This document shows positions 1-9,133 of a DNA stretch of 33,850 nt, in pieces. Position 1 is the stretch's first letter. Every line of letters starts with the position of its first letter. The notes beneath the pieces were generated by a model. It was not told the DNA's origin and made no database searches. It saw only the letters and a list, made by a program, of their open reading frames with translations. Position numbers and translations under genes: made by a program. Source of the stretch: Bacteroidaceae bacterium (lineage in GTDB: Bacteria; Bacteroidota; Bacteroidia; Bacteroidales; Bacteroidaceae); the NCBI GenBank assembly GCA_017958545.1, contig JAGDCM010000041.1, positions 1 to 33,850 on the forward strand, read 5' to 3'.

Positions 1-714
1 CGGCAGTTCACGGATTCCCAGAGTCTGAACCAACGGGCTGCACCACGACAGCCTGTCACACACACTCGGCCATACGATACTGTCACGCCGCTCATCCAAC
101 GACAAGATAAAGGTATCTGTATCCAAGCTGTAACTGATTGTAGCCGCCTTGCTGCCCAGGCGCTTACGGAATACGCGTACTTCATGCGTGGCACTGCTGC
201 TGCCCGGACACCAATCCGCCCAAAAAGCTATCAGCAACCACTGCCCTCTGTACTGGTCTCGACGTATTGTGTCCCCTTTACGGGTTACCAACTTGAACGG
301 CGTCAGTTTTTTTCCTTTTTCCAGCAAATTCTTACCACGCTCCCTGCGTATATAGAATTCTGTTTTGAATTCCTCGGAGACCTGCCCGCCTTCCACCTTT
401 ACCTCGGACAAACTGCGTGCATCTCCTTCAATGCGGATATGCTGCCCGCTGCCGCCAAAGAGGTCGAGCGTGGAGAAGTTCGGATAGACCAAGGTGAACG
501 AAGCCTCATCTGCCGTCAATGGCACGCGGTAATCAAACTTTCCATTCCTGACGTGTATTGTATCTATCGACTCCATATACCCTTCCTCTGAGAAAAGGAA
601 GAAGTCTGCCTGCTTGAGATTCTTGAACTCGCCGGTGATACGGAGTTCGCCCTTCTTGCCCCCACAGGAAATGAGGAGAAGAAGGGCGAACAAAAGGTAT
701 AATGCCTTGCGCAC
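1..714 (-). CDS. DUF4369-like lipoprotein with degenerate thioredoxin-like domain (3' end outside window)
   Basis: Reading the minus strand from a GTG at 714 gives 238 open codons running off the window edge. The first 16 residues are a hydrophobic lipoprotein signal ending LLLLISC, so Cys17 is the probable lipidation site. The next ~120 residues (GELRITGEFKNL..., SIDTIHVRNGKFDYRVPL) look like the DUF4369 beta-sandwich that precedes TlpA/AhpC-like domains in Bacteroidota. A thioredoxin-like core follows: QYRGQWLLIAFWADWCPGSS. The redox motif is CPGS (Cys169...Ser172) instead of CxxC, so the resolving cysteine is absent. No ATG lies between the upstream stop (725-727) and this GTG, which supports the start. 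It lies 10 bp behind the OmpA/TPR lipoprotein gene and is probably co-transcribed with it. Expected location is the periplasmic face of the envelope. The substrate is unknown, and the missing C-terminus prevents a firmer call. Confidence 0.8.
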   Translation of the reverse strand, partial: MRKALYLLFALLLLISCGGKKGELRITGEFKNLKQADFFLFSEEGYMESIDTIHVRNGKFDYRVPLTADEASFTLVYPNFSTLDLFGGSGQHIRIEGDARSLSEVKVEGGQVSEEFKTEFYIRRERGKNLLEKGKKLTPFKLVTRKGDTIRRDQYRGQWLLIAFWADWCPGSSSATHEVRVFRKRLGSKAATISYSLDTDTFILSLDERRDSIVWPSVCDRLSWCSPLVQTLGIRELP

Positions 715-724
715 TTATTTTAAA

Positions 725-2410
725 TTACTTGCAGATACTCTCCACAATTTTTGAATACTTCTGGAACTCTACATCGTTGAGGGCACGCTTAGCCAAAGAG
801 GGGTCCTTGGCAACGGCATCCTTCAAACTGTTGGAAATAGAGGCGCTGTCACCGACTCTAGCTGCAAGTACTGCCTTCAGATAGCTGGTTACTGCGTTCT
901 GCTCCTTGACATTTGCCAAAGTAGACCTTGCAGCAGCATAGTTCTTATTCATAATTTGAGCTAAAGCAGCACTATTGGTGTTCACACCGCTGAGGTCACG
1001 GTCTGCCTGAGAATAGTTACCCCTTGCAATATTGAGAGCGCCCTGAATCTCCTGATATGTGTCAGAACCGCTTGCCTTACCCATATACTGCTCAGCTGCA
1101 GCGACATCACCACTCTTCATTGCAAGAACGGCCTTGTTGGCATTCACCTCAGGAGCATTTGCATTAATGGCAGCAGCCTTGTTGAGATATGTCTCTGCCT
1201 GTGCAGCATCACCACGCATTATAGCCAACTGAGCATAGTTGTTGAATGCACGGTAGTCGCTGGGATAGAGCTCTTGTGTCTTGCTGTACCAAACAGCCTT
1301 TTGGTCGGGAAGAGCCAGCAGACGGTTTGCACCATAAAGCAGTTCCTCAACAGAAAGCTTGCTGGGATCCATAGCAAACTGAGCCAGAATCTGTGCGTCA
1401 CTGCGACCGATTACCTCATAGTTGACCAACAGACGGGCACGACGCAACTCGGGAAGAATGCCATCGGCAATTTCTGTGTATACGCTGCTCATATTGCGAA
1501 TCTGCTGCTCACGCTCCTCAGGATCCTGATACATAGAGAGAACACGGAGGATAACCTCCTTGTCCTGAAGATTGCTCTGGCTAATCAACTGCTGGAAACC
1601 GTCCCAGTCCTCAGCCGTATACTTTGTATCAATGTCTGCATCCATGCCAATCTTCTTGAGCTGACCCTTGAGGAACTTGTCGGATACATCCTGACGCTGT
1701 TCAGCGAGTTTCTCGTTGAAATCATACTTACCATCGGGAGATGCGTATGCACTTACCTCAATGTTCTGCAGAGCACGTGTCTCATTGTTGTCGTTAATCT
1801 CCTTAAGAATCTTCACAAGATCCTGAATGCTGATGCTACCGGTCTCACTGGTGCGGAGATTTGCCTGATTGATAAGGAACTTGATGTTAGCCTCCTGCTT
1901 CTGGGCAATAATACGCTGATAAGCATCGGGAGCTGTTGCGCCGGTAATCGTGCAGTAACTCAACAGCTGAGCTGTAGCCAAGATGCCGTAGCCAATCTTA
2001 ACATCAGGAACATTCTTCACCTTCTTGCCAACCTTGGCATCAAAGCGTGCATAGAGGTCGCTTTTGAGCATAGCATCCTGATATGCCCAATTAGCTTTCA
2101 TAGAATATGTGCCACCGACCTTGTACTGAACAGAGGTGCCATTGCCTTCTACCTTCTGGCCCTGGAATGTAGCACTCTCGCTGGCAGCCTCGCCACCTTC
2201 ATACTTCAACACGGGTGTAACCACGACAACAGCTTTCTTGGGAATGCACTTCTCGGGGAAATTTGCTGTAATTGTGGCAGGAACCTGTCCGCCAATTGCT
2301 TCAAGGGGAGTCGGAGTCACCTTGAAATTGTCTGCTGTAAGTTTCAGCTTGCTACAAGAGGTCAAAGCCATAACAACAGCTAAACCTACGAACAAAATAG
2401 ACTTTTTCAT
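725..2410 (-). CDS. OmpA-like / TPR-repeat lipoprotein
   Basis: This 561-residue protein starts with a lipoprotein signal (MKKSILFVGLAVVMALTSC; lipidated Cys19). The N-terminal ~200 residues are beta-rich. Residues ~215-260 contain the pattern IEVSAYASPDG...NEKLAEQRQDV, the signature seen in OmpA-like peptidoglycan-associated domains of Bacteroidota. Residues ~330-540 are Ala-rich helical repeats typical of tetratricopeptide repeats (for example AFNNYAQLAIMRGDAAQAETYLNKA, here quoted in part only as AQLAIMRGDAAQAETYL). It probably sits in the outer-membrane inner leaflet or periplasm, attaching envelope to cell wall or scaffolding other proteins. A promoter-like -7 box lies 46 bp upstream of the start, and the next gene follows after 10 bp, suggesting a two-gene transcript. 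The precise role is not known from sequence. Confidence 0.85.
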   Translation of the reverse strand: MKKSILFVGLAVVMALTSCSKLKLTADNFKVTPTPLEAIGGQVPATITANFPEKCIPKKAVVVVTPVLKYEGGEAASESATFQGQKVEGNGTSVQYKVGGTYSMKANWAYQDAMLKSDLYARFDAKVGKKVKNVPDVKIGYGILATAQLLSYCTITGATAPDAYQRIIAQKQEANIKFLINQANLRTSETGSISIQDLVKILKEINDNNETRALQNIEVSAYASPDGKYDFNEKLAEQRQDVSDKFLKGQLKKIGMDADIDTKYTAEDWDGFQQLISQSNLQDKEVILRVLSMYQDPEEREQQIRNMSSVYTEIADGILPELRRARLLVNYEVIGRSDAQILAQFAMDPSKLSVEELLYGANRLLALPDQKAVWYSKTQELYPSDYRAFNNYAQLAIMRGDAAQAETYLNKAAAINANAPEVNANKAVLAMKSGDVAAAEQYMGKASGSDTYQEIQGALNIARGNYSQADRDLSGVNTNSAALAQIMNKNYAAARSTLANVKEQNAVTSYLKAVLAARVGDSASISNSLKDAVAKDPSLAKRALNDVEFQKYSKIVESICK

Positions 2411-2455
2411 ACTGTTTTCTGATTATATTTTTGTATAGTATTATATTTCCGCGCA

Positions 2456-2463
2456 CAAAGGTA
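2456..2463 (-). promoter_or_regulatory. -7 promoter box for the OmpA/TPR lipoprotein gene
   Basis: The minus strand reads TACCTTTG, a perfect match to the Bacteroidota -7 consensus TAnnTTTG, 46 bp before the ATG at 2410. A convincing -33 TTTG at the usual distance was not seen, although TTG trinucleotides lie slightly too close. Confidence 0.55.
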
Positions 2464-2523
2464 CGAAACTTTCTTGCAACAAGAAACAATTCCACCTAAT
2501 AAACATGCCTTTCCCTCTTCTTT

Positions 2524-3462
2524 TTATTCTTTTTTAATATTTCTGGGGTGGTGAAGCAGTACTTCTTCCCTCAATCGGCTCCTGTCCAGATGAGTATATA
2601 TCTCAGTTGTGCTTATTTTTTCATGTCCCAACATTGCCTGTATGGCACGCAAACTTGCACCTCCCTCCAAAAGGTGTGTGGCAAAACTATGTCGGAAAGT
2701 GTGAGGAGATATCTTTTTTGCGATACCCGCAACTTCCGCATACTGCTGTATAAATATAAAAAGGGATATGCGTGAAAGCGGCTTGCGACGCCTCATTGAA
2801 AGAAAAACAACATCGTCAAAACCTTTTACCGGTTCCATTTGGCGTCGTATTGTGAACCAATTCTCCAGTTCACGCACAGCCCGATGCGAAATCGGGACCA
2901 AGCGTTCCTTGCGACCCTTGCCCAGTACCCGTATATATCCTTCCTCTAAGAATAAATTGGAAAACGAGAGAGCGCATAATTCCGATATTCTAAGTCCGCA
3001 ACTGTATAGCACCTCTATTATGCAATGATCGCGCACTCCCTGCGGAGTGGACTGATCAATAGCCGATTCTATCCTGTCTATTTCCTCAATAGTAAGTACC
3101 TCCGGAAGATGCAGCCCGAGTTTGGGTGATTCCAAGAGTTCTGTCGGATCCTGTTCCAGTTCTCCTTCCGTAGTGAGATACGCATAAAAACTCCGCACAC
3201 CGGAAAGAACACGTTTTTGAGATGTGGGGCTTATACCCACCTCGCGCAACTGGGCAGAGAAGTGAGACAACTGCTCCAACGTGACGCAACGATAATCGAT
3301 TCCTTCATCACCATAATAATTAAGCAATTTCTGCAAATCATTTAGATACGCATCCAAGGTGTTGTCCGTGACACCCTTCTCTAAACGAAGATAGCGAACG
3401 TAGCCGTCAATAAGCACCTGCGGCACAACACCAATACCCGAAAGAGTCTTTTTTTTGCTCAT
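2524..3462 (-). CDS. xerD: Tyrosine recombinase XerD
   Basis: Site-specific recombinase expected to resolve chromosome dimers at dif. The 312-residue length fits XerC/XerD. Residues ~15-100 form the SAM-like N-terminal core-binding domain, and ~120-312 the catalytic domain. All catalytic residues are visible: Arg158 (CGLRISEL), Lys182 (GKGRKERLVP), His254 and Arg257 (PHTFRHSFATHL), His280 (MLGHEKISTTEIYTH) and nucleophile Tyr289. The open frame extends three codons upstream to a TTG at 3471, but the ATG at 3462 (MSKKKTLSG) is preferred. It is transcribed divergently from aroQ and is followed by the lipoprotein gene, which has its own promoter. XerD is preferred to XerC because this is a housekeeping-sized, isolated gene, but the two families are hard to separate by eye. 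No integrase-type arm-binding domain or mobile-element context is present. Confidence 0.9.
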   Translation of the reverse strand: MSKKKTLSGIGVVPQVLIDGYVRYLRLEKGVTDNTLDAYLNDLQKLLNYYGDEGIDYRCVTLEQLSHFSAQLREVGISPTSQKRVLSGVRSFYAYLTTEGELEQDPTELLESPKLGLHLPEVLTIEEIDRIESAIDQSTPQGVRDHCIIEVLYSCGLRISELCALSFSNLFLEEGYIRVLGKGRKERLVPISHRAVRELENWFTIRRQMEPVKGFDDVVFLSMRRRKPLSRISLFIFIQQYAEVAGIAKKISPHTFRHSFATHLLEGGASLRAIQAMLGHEKISTTEIYTHLDRSRLREEVLLHHPRNIKKE

Positions 3463-3468
3463 TTGCCA

Positions 3469-3476
3469 CAAAAATA
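3469..3476 (-). promoter_or_regulatory. Possible -7 box for xerD
   Basis: The minus strand reads TATTTTTG, matching TAnnTTTG, immediately before the chosen ATG (3462). A start site the normal few bases downstream would fall on or next to the ATG, implying a leaderless or nearly leaderless message. No clear -33 element was found, and the region is AT-rich, so a chance match is possible. Confidence 0.3.
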
Positions 3477-3521
3477 CAAAATTTTACCATCATATGCATA
3501 GCACCAAAGCACTTTTTTTCT

Positions 3522-3529
3522 TATATTTG
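3522..3529 (+). promoter_or_regulatory. -7 promoter box for aroQ
   Basis: TATATTTG matches TAnnTTTG 22 bp upstream of the aroQ ATG, leaving room for a short leader. The -33 region is not clearly conserved. Confidence 0.5.
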
Positions 3530-3551
3530 CATCATAAATCATCTTACAACT

Positions 3552-3974
3552 ATGAGAATACAGATTATCAATGGCCCAAATCTGAATCTTTTGGGTATTC
3601 GCGAGCCTGAAATCTATGGTAAGAAAGGTTTTGACGATTACCTCCATCGTCTGCGTGATCTCTACCCCAATTGCCGCATAGACTATTTCCAAAGCAACAG
3701 TGAGGGAGCAATTATCGACAAAATACAGGAAGTGGGATTCGATCGAGACGGCATTATCCTTAACGCCGGTGCATATGCTCACACGTCCATTGCCATCCTC
3801 GATGCCATCCGCAGCATATCCACTCCCGTGGTTGAGGTTCATATCTCCAATGTGCCACGTCGTGAGGAATTCCGTCATCACAGCATGATTTCCACCGGCT
3901 GTATCGGCATTATTCTCGGATTCGGCTTGGACAGCTACCGCTTGGCCGTTGAGGCTCTGCTCAATATTAAGTGA
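3552..3974 (+). CDS. aroQ: 3-dehydroquinate dehydratase, type II
   Basis: Third step of the shikimate pathway: dehydration of 3-dehydroquinate to 3-dehydroshikimate in the cytosol. The 140-residue length is typical of the dodecameric type II enzyme. Visible motifs are the N-terminal NGPNLNLLG, the catalytic pair Arg17 and Tyr22 (REPEIYG), NAGAYAHTS (71-79), EVHISN with catalytic His97, and EEFRHHS near 105-111. The stop TGA overlaps the GTG start of the methyltransferase in a GTGA junction, so the two are probably translationally coupled. aroA and aroB lie elsewhere in the window in separate transcripts. It is unrelated to the type I (AroD) enzyme. Confidence 0.97.
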   Translation: MRIQIINGPNLNLLGIREPEIYGKKGFDDYLHRLRDLYPNCRIDYFQSNSEGAIIDKIQEVGFDRDGIILNAGAYAHTSIAILDAIRSISTPVVEVHISNVPRREEFRHHSMISTGCIGIILGFGLDSYRLAVEALLNIK

Positions 3975-4597
3975 GCCTTGACGACTACATCTTAAGCCAT
4001 ATTGACGAGGAGGGAGAATATCTCCACGCTTTATGGCGTGCCACTCAACTGAAGTTGTCTTACGGTCAGATGGCCAGTGGTCATCTACAGGGACGTTTGT
4101 TGAAGATGCTTGTCGAAATGATACGACCCAAGCGTATTCTGGAGTTGGGCACGTTCAGCGGTTATTCAGCTCTTTCCATGGCAGAGGGACTTCCGGAAGG
4201 CGGAGAATTGCATACTATCGAGGTTTTCGATGAAAACGAGGATTTCCTCCGAAAATGGATTGGCGGCAGTCCGTGGGCTGACCGTATACATTTACACATC
4301 GGAGACGCTCTTGACATCATCCCCAGGCTTGGTGATAACTGGGATCTGGTTTTCGTAGATGCAGACAAGCGCGACTACGTAAAATATTATGAGATGCTCC
4401 TCCCCCGCATGAATTCCGGTGGTTTCATCCTAGCAGACAACACACTGTGGTATGGACGAATAACTGAGGAAGCTCGCCCGTCCGACCTCCAGACACTTGG
4501 GTTGCAGGCCTTCAATGACCTTGTTGCAAAAGACACCCGCGTAGAAAAAGTAATACTGCCGTTACGTGACGGTCTTACCATCATCCGCAAGCGCTAA
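3971..4597 (+). CDS. Class I SAM-dependent O-methyltransferase (COMT-like)
   Basis: A 208-residue protein starting at a GTG that overlaps the aroQ stop by 4 bp. It has the layout of the small cation-dependent catechol/caffeoyl-CoA O-methyltransferase family. The SAM site is ILELGTFSGYSALSMAEGLP (residues ~56-75), followed by the acidic strand LHTIEVFDE, GDALDIIP, the metal-binding VFVDADKRDYVKYY segment and ILADNTLWYG. The substrate cannot be read from sequence; catechols and other small phenolics are usual in the family. Coupling with aroQ hints at a link to aromatic metabolism, but that is only inference. It converges on porX with 17 bp between stop codons and no obvious terminator. Confidence 0.88.
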   Translation: MSLDDYILSHIDEEGEYLHALWRATQLKLSYGQMASGHLQGRLLKMLVEMIRPKRILELGTFSGYSALSMAEGLPEGGELHTIEVFDENEDFLRKWIGGSPWADRIHLHIGDALDIIPRLGDNWDLVFVDADKRDYVKYYEMLLPRMNSGGFILADNTLWYGRITEEARPSDLQTLGLQAFNDLVAKDTRVEKVILPLRDGLTIIRKR

Positions 4598-4614
4598 CAC
4601 CTTTTACCCGGACA

Positions 4615-6195
4615 CTATCCTTCTCTTTCCTTTCTCTTCATCGTGATAAGGGGAACAAGCATTTCTTCCATTGATATGCCGCCATGTTGGAAAGTATCCT
4701 TATAATAAGAGACGTAATAGTTATAATTGTTTGGATAAGCGAAGAAATCTTGTTCTGTGGCAAATATATAAGTGGTAGAAAGATTGGGAGCAGGCAGTCC
4801 TACATTCTGAGGCACCTTTATCTCATACACTTCTTTCGGATTGTAAGAAAGTGTCTTACCCAACTTATAACGCAGATTGGTATTTACGTTCCTGTCACCC
4901 ACCACTCGCACCGGATTCTGTGTACGTATGCTACCATGATCCGTGGTCAATATGATGCGTCTCTCACTTTGTGCAAGGGCACGGAACAAATCACCAACAG
5001 CCGAATGGCGCATCCAGCTCTGCGTAATACTACGGTATGCTGCTTCATTATTGGCAAGTTCCTTCACCATACGGTTCTCTGTTCTTGCGTGTGAAAGCAT
5101 GTCCACAAAGTTGAGGACAATAACGTTTAAGTCATATTGTTTGAAACTTGGCAGTTGTGCAAGCAGTTTTTCTGCTCCTACGGAATCGTTCACCTTATGA
5201 TACGAGAATGTGTTCTTGCGACGGTATCGATCCAGCTGCGTTTGCACCAAAGGAGCCTCATTGAGATTCTTGCCTTCCTCCGAATCTTCATCCACCCAGA
5301 GTTCCGGGAACATCTTCTCTATCTTGTCCGGCATGAGTCCGGAGAAAATAGCATTACGGGCGTATTGTGTGGCCGTGGGCAGTATGCTGCAATATAAGTT
5401 TTCTTCTATGGAAAACATGTCTGCAATCTCACTACGTATCATGCGCCATTGGTCAAATCGGAAATTATCTATGACCAGCAGCGTCACTTTCTCCCCCCTG
5501 TCTAATGCCGGGAACACCTGCGTCTTGAATATATCCGGTGACATCAGGGGTACATCCTCGCCAAGCTCATACTGTTCACCGCTCAGGCGTATTTTCATCC
5601 AACGTTCGTAATTTTTCTTTATGAACTTGGCAAATTCCGTATTTGCCTCGCCTTTTTGCATCAAGAGCATTTCCCTCATCTGCGAGTCCGTCTCCGAAAG
5701 TTCCAGTTCCCAAAACACCAGCTTCTTGTATATCTCGTTCCAGTCCTCCATGCTCCTTGCCTCTCCCATTTCCAAACTTATCTTGCCAAAGTTCTGCTGG
5801 TAGTTCTGGTCTGTTACTTCTGTCTGTATCCTCTTCTGATGAATATTCTTCTTCAGCGATAGCAGTATCTGAGTCGGATTCACCGGTTTGATAAGATAAT
5901 CGGCTATCTTACTGCCTATAGCCTGATTCATAATGTTTTCCTCTTCACTCTTCGTCACCATCACCACAGGTAAAGCCGGATGTGCTTCTTTTATACGCTG
6001 CAAGGTCTCCAATCCTGACAAACCCGGCATATTCTCATCCAAAAGCACGAGGTCATAATCCTCCTTATCGCACTGCTCCAGAGCATCATAGCCGTTTGTC
6101 ACAGTGTCCACGCCATAGCCTTTCTTTTCAAGAAACATGATATGTCCTTTTAAAAGGTCAATCTCATCGTCAATCCAAAGCAGTCTGTAATCCAT
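4615..6195 (-). CDS. porX: T9SS response regulator PorX (receiver + PglZ domain)
   Basis: A 526-residue cytosolic two-component regulator. The N-terminal receiver (1-120) has the acidic pair Asp9/Asp10, phospho-acceptor Asp53 (LLDENMPG), Thr81 and Lys103 (YLIKPV). The middle section is helical. The C-terminal PglZ/alkaline-phosphatase-like domain (~225-520) shows metal-site motifs DNFRFDQW (243-250), PTATQYARNA, TTDHGS (417-422) and HGGISMEEM (504-512). This architecture defines PorX, which in Porphyromonas gingivalis works with the kinase PorY and the sigma factor SigP to control the type IX secretion system. The gene starts 6 bp after porW/sprE ends, so the two are very likely co-transcribed. 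No PorY-type kinase is in the window. Confidence 0.93.
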   Translation of the reverse strand: MDYRLLWIDDEIDLLKGHIMFLEKKGYGVDTVTNGYDALEQCDKEDYDLVLLDENMPGLSGLETLQRIKEAHPALPVVMVTKSEEENIMNQAIGSKIADYLIKPVNPTQILLSLKKNIHQKRIQTEVTDQNYQQNFGKISLEMGEARSMEDWNEIYKKLVFWELELSETDSQMREMLLMQKGEANTEFAKFIKKNYERWMKIRLSGEQYELGEDVPLMSPDIFKTQVFPALDRGEKVTLLVIDNFRFDQWRMIRSEIADMFSIEENLYCSILPTATQYARNAIFSGLMPDKIEKMFPELWVDEDSEEGKNLNEAPLVQTQLDRYRRKNTFSYHKVNDSVGAEKLLAQLPSFKQYDLNVIVLNFVDMLSHARTENRMVKELANNEAAYRSITQSWMRHSAVGDLFRALAQSERRIILTTDHGSIRTQNPVRVVGDRNVNTNLRYKLGKTLSYNPKEVYEIKVPQNVGLPAPNLSTTYIFATEQDFFAYPNNYNYYVSYYKDTFQHGGISMEEMLVPLITMKRKEREG

Positions 6196-6201
6196 ATATT
6201 A

Positions 6202-9108
6202 TCAAAATCCGAATGGGAAGTCATCTTCCTCTATAACTTCTTCTGTTACATTCTCTCCATTTGTACCATAACCCTCCGGCACATCTTCGGGATCGATATC
6301 CTCTATCTCCTGATTCTCGTCAATATTCAGTTCTTCTGGAACTTCTATCGGCTGTATCTTTTCCTCATAGAATGTTTCATAATCATCAAAACTGTAATCC
6401 ACACCCAGAAGTTTCAGGTTATCCTCAGCAATAAGCAGTGAACGAATCCCTTCCAGCACTGTTGCCATATGACGGTCACAATATAACTGCTGTGCATAGG
6501 CATGCACCTCATCGTAACTTAGGAATCCCTTCACCACCAGCATTGAGATACCGTTCAAATCAGATATCTCCAGTTCGAAATTACGCACCATGAAATTGCT
6601 GAAGTTATAGCGCGCCACCTCAAAGAGCAGTTGGTCCTCATCCAAAGAACCTTTTTCGTAAGCCAGCACAAAAGCGTAGTTGGCAATGCGCTCCTCTATA
6701 AGTGTCTTCACCTCTGTGGTGTCTCCTTCGCCGAAATCTCTCATACGACGTGCCCACAAACCGGAGGCATTCCACGGTCCTCCCTGAAGAAGCCTGCCGT
6801 TTTGGACACCCTTCACTATTTGGGCAGCCAACTCACTTATTTCCTCTTGAGAGTACTTCTGTATCAGTTCCTTCAAAAGGGTTAGGAAGCCGCTTCGATC
6901 ACCACTATATAGCAAACTCATTGCTTGAACAAACATCATACGGGCACGATGAGGCCCTTCCGGGAAATTCTGAGTATGCCACTCATAACTGCGTCCCACC
7001 TCGTCATAGCGATTTGCCATATAATCGGAAAAACTCTTTTGATAGATGGAGTCTTCCATGTGTTTGCCTTCCTTGGCTATTTGTTCGTACAACGGATTAG
7101 CCAAAGCAATAGCATTTTCGTTCTCTGCATACTCCTCAATTAATCGTCGCCTGTATTCCTGAGCCTCATCCCAAAGTCCCAAGCGTCCGCAAATAAGAAA
7201 CATATGATAATAAACATCCGCCATCTTCTCATAATCCGGGAATGTTTTTATCAGTCGTTCCAGAGTGCGCTTTGCCAAGGGAAAATTCTCTATATTCTCC
7301 TGCTCAAGCACACCCGCTCCATGCAGTCCTTCCACCAACAACGCATTTGACGCTTCCATTTGCTCTTCCGTGAACGGTATCTGTCGCAGATAATATTCTC
7401 TCTCATGCGGGTCGTTAGCTAAAGAGTCCTTGAGAGCCTGCTCCGGATCTACATCAGTTTCATCCGCTACGTCAATATTATCGGAAGATATCTCCACAGA
7501 ATCTTCAGCAGCATAATCATATTCCTCAAATTCGCTATCACCGAGTATAGTCTTGTTGGTACGTCGCCAGTTATCCTCATTCTTACGGTTACCCCATTTT
7601 TTTCGGAAAGCTGCCTTGCCGGCAGTCGTCGTAGTAACATTGTAAAAATACCATGCACCGCTCTGCCCAGACACTCTCGTTTGCGCAGCTGCCGTTGCAG
7701 CCATTGTCTGCCGGCGCTGTTGCGATTCAGCTCTATCCTCTGCCTGAGCCTGTTTCTTTTCCTCTTCTTTTTCTTTCTTTTTAAGTGCTTCTATTACGCG
7801 GTCAATCGCAGCTATATATTCTGCCTCCGGCAACTTGGCCAATGCCTGAAGACTATCCTGCAGTTTCACCGTTTCCAGATGGGGAGCTAACGGCTGTAGA
7901 GCCTTTGATCGCTCTTCCACCTGCTTATATTCTTTCAACTCCTTTGACAATATTGAAGCACATTCCTGATAGGTACGTGCCGCGTTGATGTAGTCCTCCC
8001 TTTCCCAATACATGTTGGAAAGTTTCAACAGCAACGACGCTTTAGCACCTCCGCTTCCAGTACTTTCCGCCACTCCCTTTTCCCAAGATGCCAGACAATT
8101 TGCCGTATCAGGCAGAGACAGATAGATATTACCTATTGCGTAATATATCTGGTCCAGATAATTTGCATTATTCTCATCCTTCGCCATACGTTTGAGACGA
8201 CGTATCATCTGCCTGAATTTGTCTTTACCTATCACTTCCGTCTGCAACACACGGGCAGCAAACGACATCTCATACGGTGGATTTGCAGCTATAACTTTTG
8301 ACAATGCTTTATAAGCTTTCTGTTTCTCTCCCTGCTGATTATACAACTGGCCAAGCAGGAAGTTCAGACGTGCCCGTCGTATTCTCCCTTTCGTATGCTT
8401 CACCACGTGTTCAAGACACGACACAGCCTCGTCATACTGCTCCGTAAGCAGGTAATAGGCTGCCTCTGTGTTTGTTCTCTCCCTTGCTGCCTTAAATGTA
8501 AGGCTGTCGCGTCCCATACGACGCAATACATCCTCAGCATCGTATGGCCATCCTAATGCTACATAACAACGCGCCAGCCGGGCTCTCGCCACTTGAGTAA
8601 TTCGCGGCTGTGTCGCATAAAGGCGCAGGATATAGTTCCATGTTGCACTCGACTCAATAAATTCTCCTTTACGAAATTGAGCCTCTGCCATCATAAACCA
8701 AGCACGCCACAAATAGGGATTGAACTCTTTTCTTGCCCTGAATTCCTTCTCTTCCGGTGTCATTCGCCTGTTGCGGTTACCAGCTGCAGGTTTTCTCTTT
8801 ATACTATGACGCTTAATAGCTTTCTGGGCTTTCTCTATGGAGGTGTCATAGTTGCCTGAGCCAAGACTCTGTGTCGCCTTGTTCTGGCACTCATACATCG
8901 GTAAAAGATGCGTATAATCGTCCTTATTGCCTTTTGTTTGCGCCTCTTCGCCGTCCGCAAATGCCACTTGTCCGTTGTACAAAGTGTTGTAATGTGCAGT
9001 GAAAGCATGCCAACGACGATTTAAGGGCGTATTCTTTTTCACCGAACAGCCCACCAGCAGTTGCACCACCACCAGTATAAAAAATATTTCCCAACGTGCG
9101 CGCATCAC
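6202..9108 (-). CDS. porW: T9SS-associated TPR lipoprotein PorW/SprE
   Basis: A 968-residue lipoprotein: signal MMRARWEIFFILVVVQLLVGC with lipidated Cys21. The segment just after it, RRWHAFTAHYNTLYNGQVAF, closely matches the hallmark opening of the PorW/SprE family (WHxxTAxYNxxYNG). Many TPR-like helical pairs fill ~150-400 and ~600-780 (for example AEAQFRKGEFIESSATWNYI). The centre (~430-480) is charged and low-complexity (EKEEEKKQAQAEDRAESQQ), and the C-terminus is very acidic, ending DDFPFGF. PorW/SprE is needed for type IX secretion and gliding in Bacteroidota and is thought to bridge the outer-membrane translocon and trans-envelope complex. The call rests on family features; the symbol follows Porphyromonas. 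It is 25 bp downstream of a small unknown gene and 6 bp upstream of porX. Confidence 0.88.
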   Translation of the reverse strand: MMRARWEIFFILVVVQLLVGCSVKKNTPLNRRWHAFTAHYNTLYNGQVAFADGEEAQTKGNKDDYTHLLPMYECQNKATQSLGSGNYDTSIEKAQKAIKRHSIKRKPAAGNRNRRMTPEEKEFRARKEFNPYLWRAWFMMAEAQFRKGEFIESSATWNYILRLYATQPRITQVARARLARCYVALGWPYDAEDVLRRMGRDSLTFKAARERTNTEAAYYLLTEQYDEAVSCLEHVVKHTKGRIRRARLNFLLGQLYNQQGEKQKAYKALSKVIAANPPYEMSFAARVLQTEVIGKDKFRQMIRRLKRMAKDENNANYLDQIYYAIGNIYLSLPDTANCLASWEKGVAESTGSGGAKASLLLKLSNMYWEREDYINAARTYQECASILSKELKEYKQVEERSKALQPLAPHLETVKLQDSLQALAKLPEAEYIAAIDRVIEALKKKEKEEEKKQAQAEDRAESQQRRQTMAATAAAQTRVSGQSGAWYFYNVTTTTAGKAAFRKKWGNRKNEDNWRRTNKTILGDSEFEEYDYAAEDSVEISSDNIDVADETDVDPEQALKDSLANDPHEREYYLRQIPFTEEQMEASNALLVEGLHGAGVLEQENIENFPLAKRTLERLIKTFPDYEKMADVYYHMFLICGRLGLWDEAQEYRRRLIEEYAENENAIALANPLYEQIAKEGKHMEDSIYQKSFSDYMANRYDEVGRSYEWHTQNFPEGPHRARMMFVQAMSLLYSGDRSGFLTLLKELIQKYSQEEISELAAQIVKGVQNGRLLQGGPWNASGLWARRMRDFGEGDTTEVKTLIEERIANYAFVLAYEKGSLDEDQLLFEVARYNFSNFMVRNFELEISDLNGISMLVVKGFLSYDEVHAYAQQLYCDRHMATVLEGIRSLLIAEDNLKLLGVDYSFDDYETFYEEKIQPIEVPEELNIDENQEIEDIDPEDVPEGYGTNGENVTEEVIEEDDFPFGF

Positions 9109-9133
9109 ATAAACAACGGCCCAACGCCTTCAT

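Noticed and set aside
1274..2383. A 369-codon plus-strand frame opposite the OmpA/TPR lipoprotein.
   Set aside because: The opposite strand has a lipobox, OmpA-like and TPR motifs; this frame has no start context or domain.
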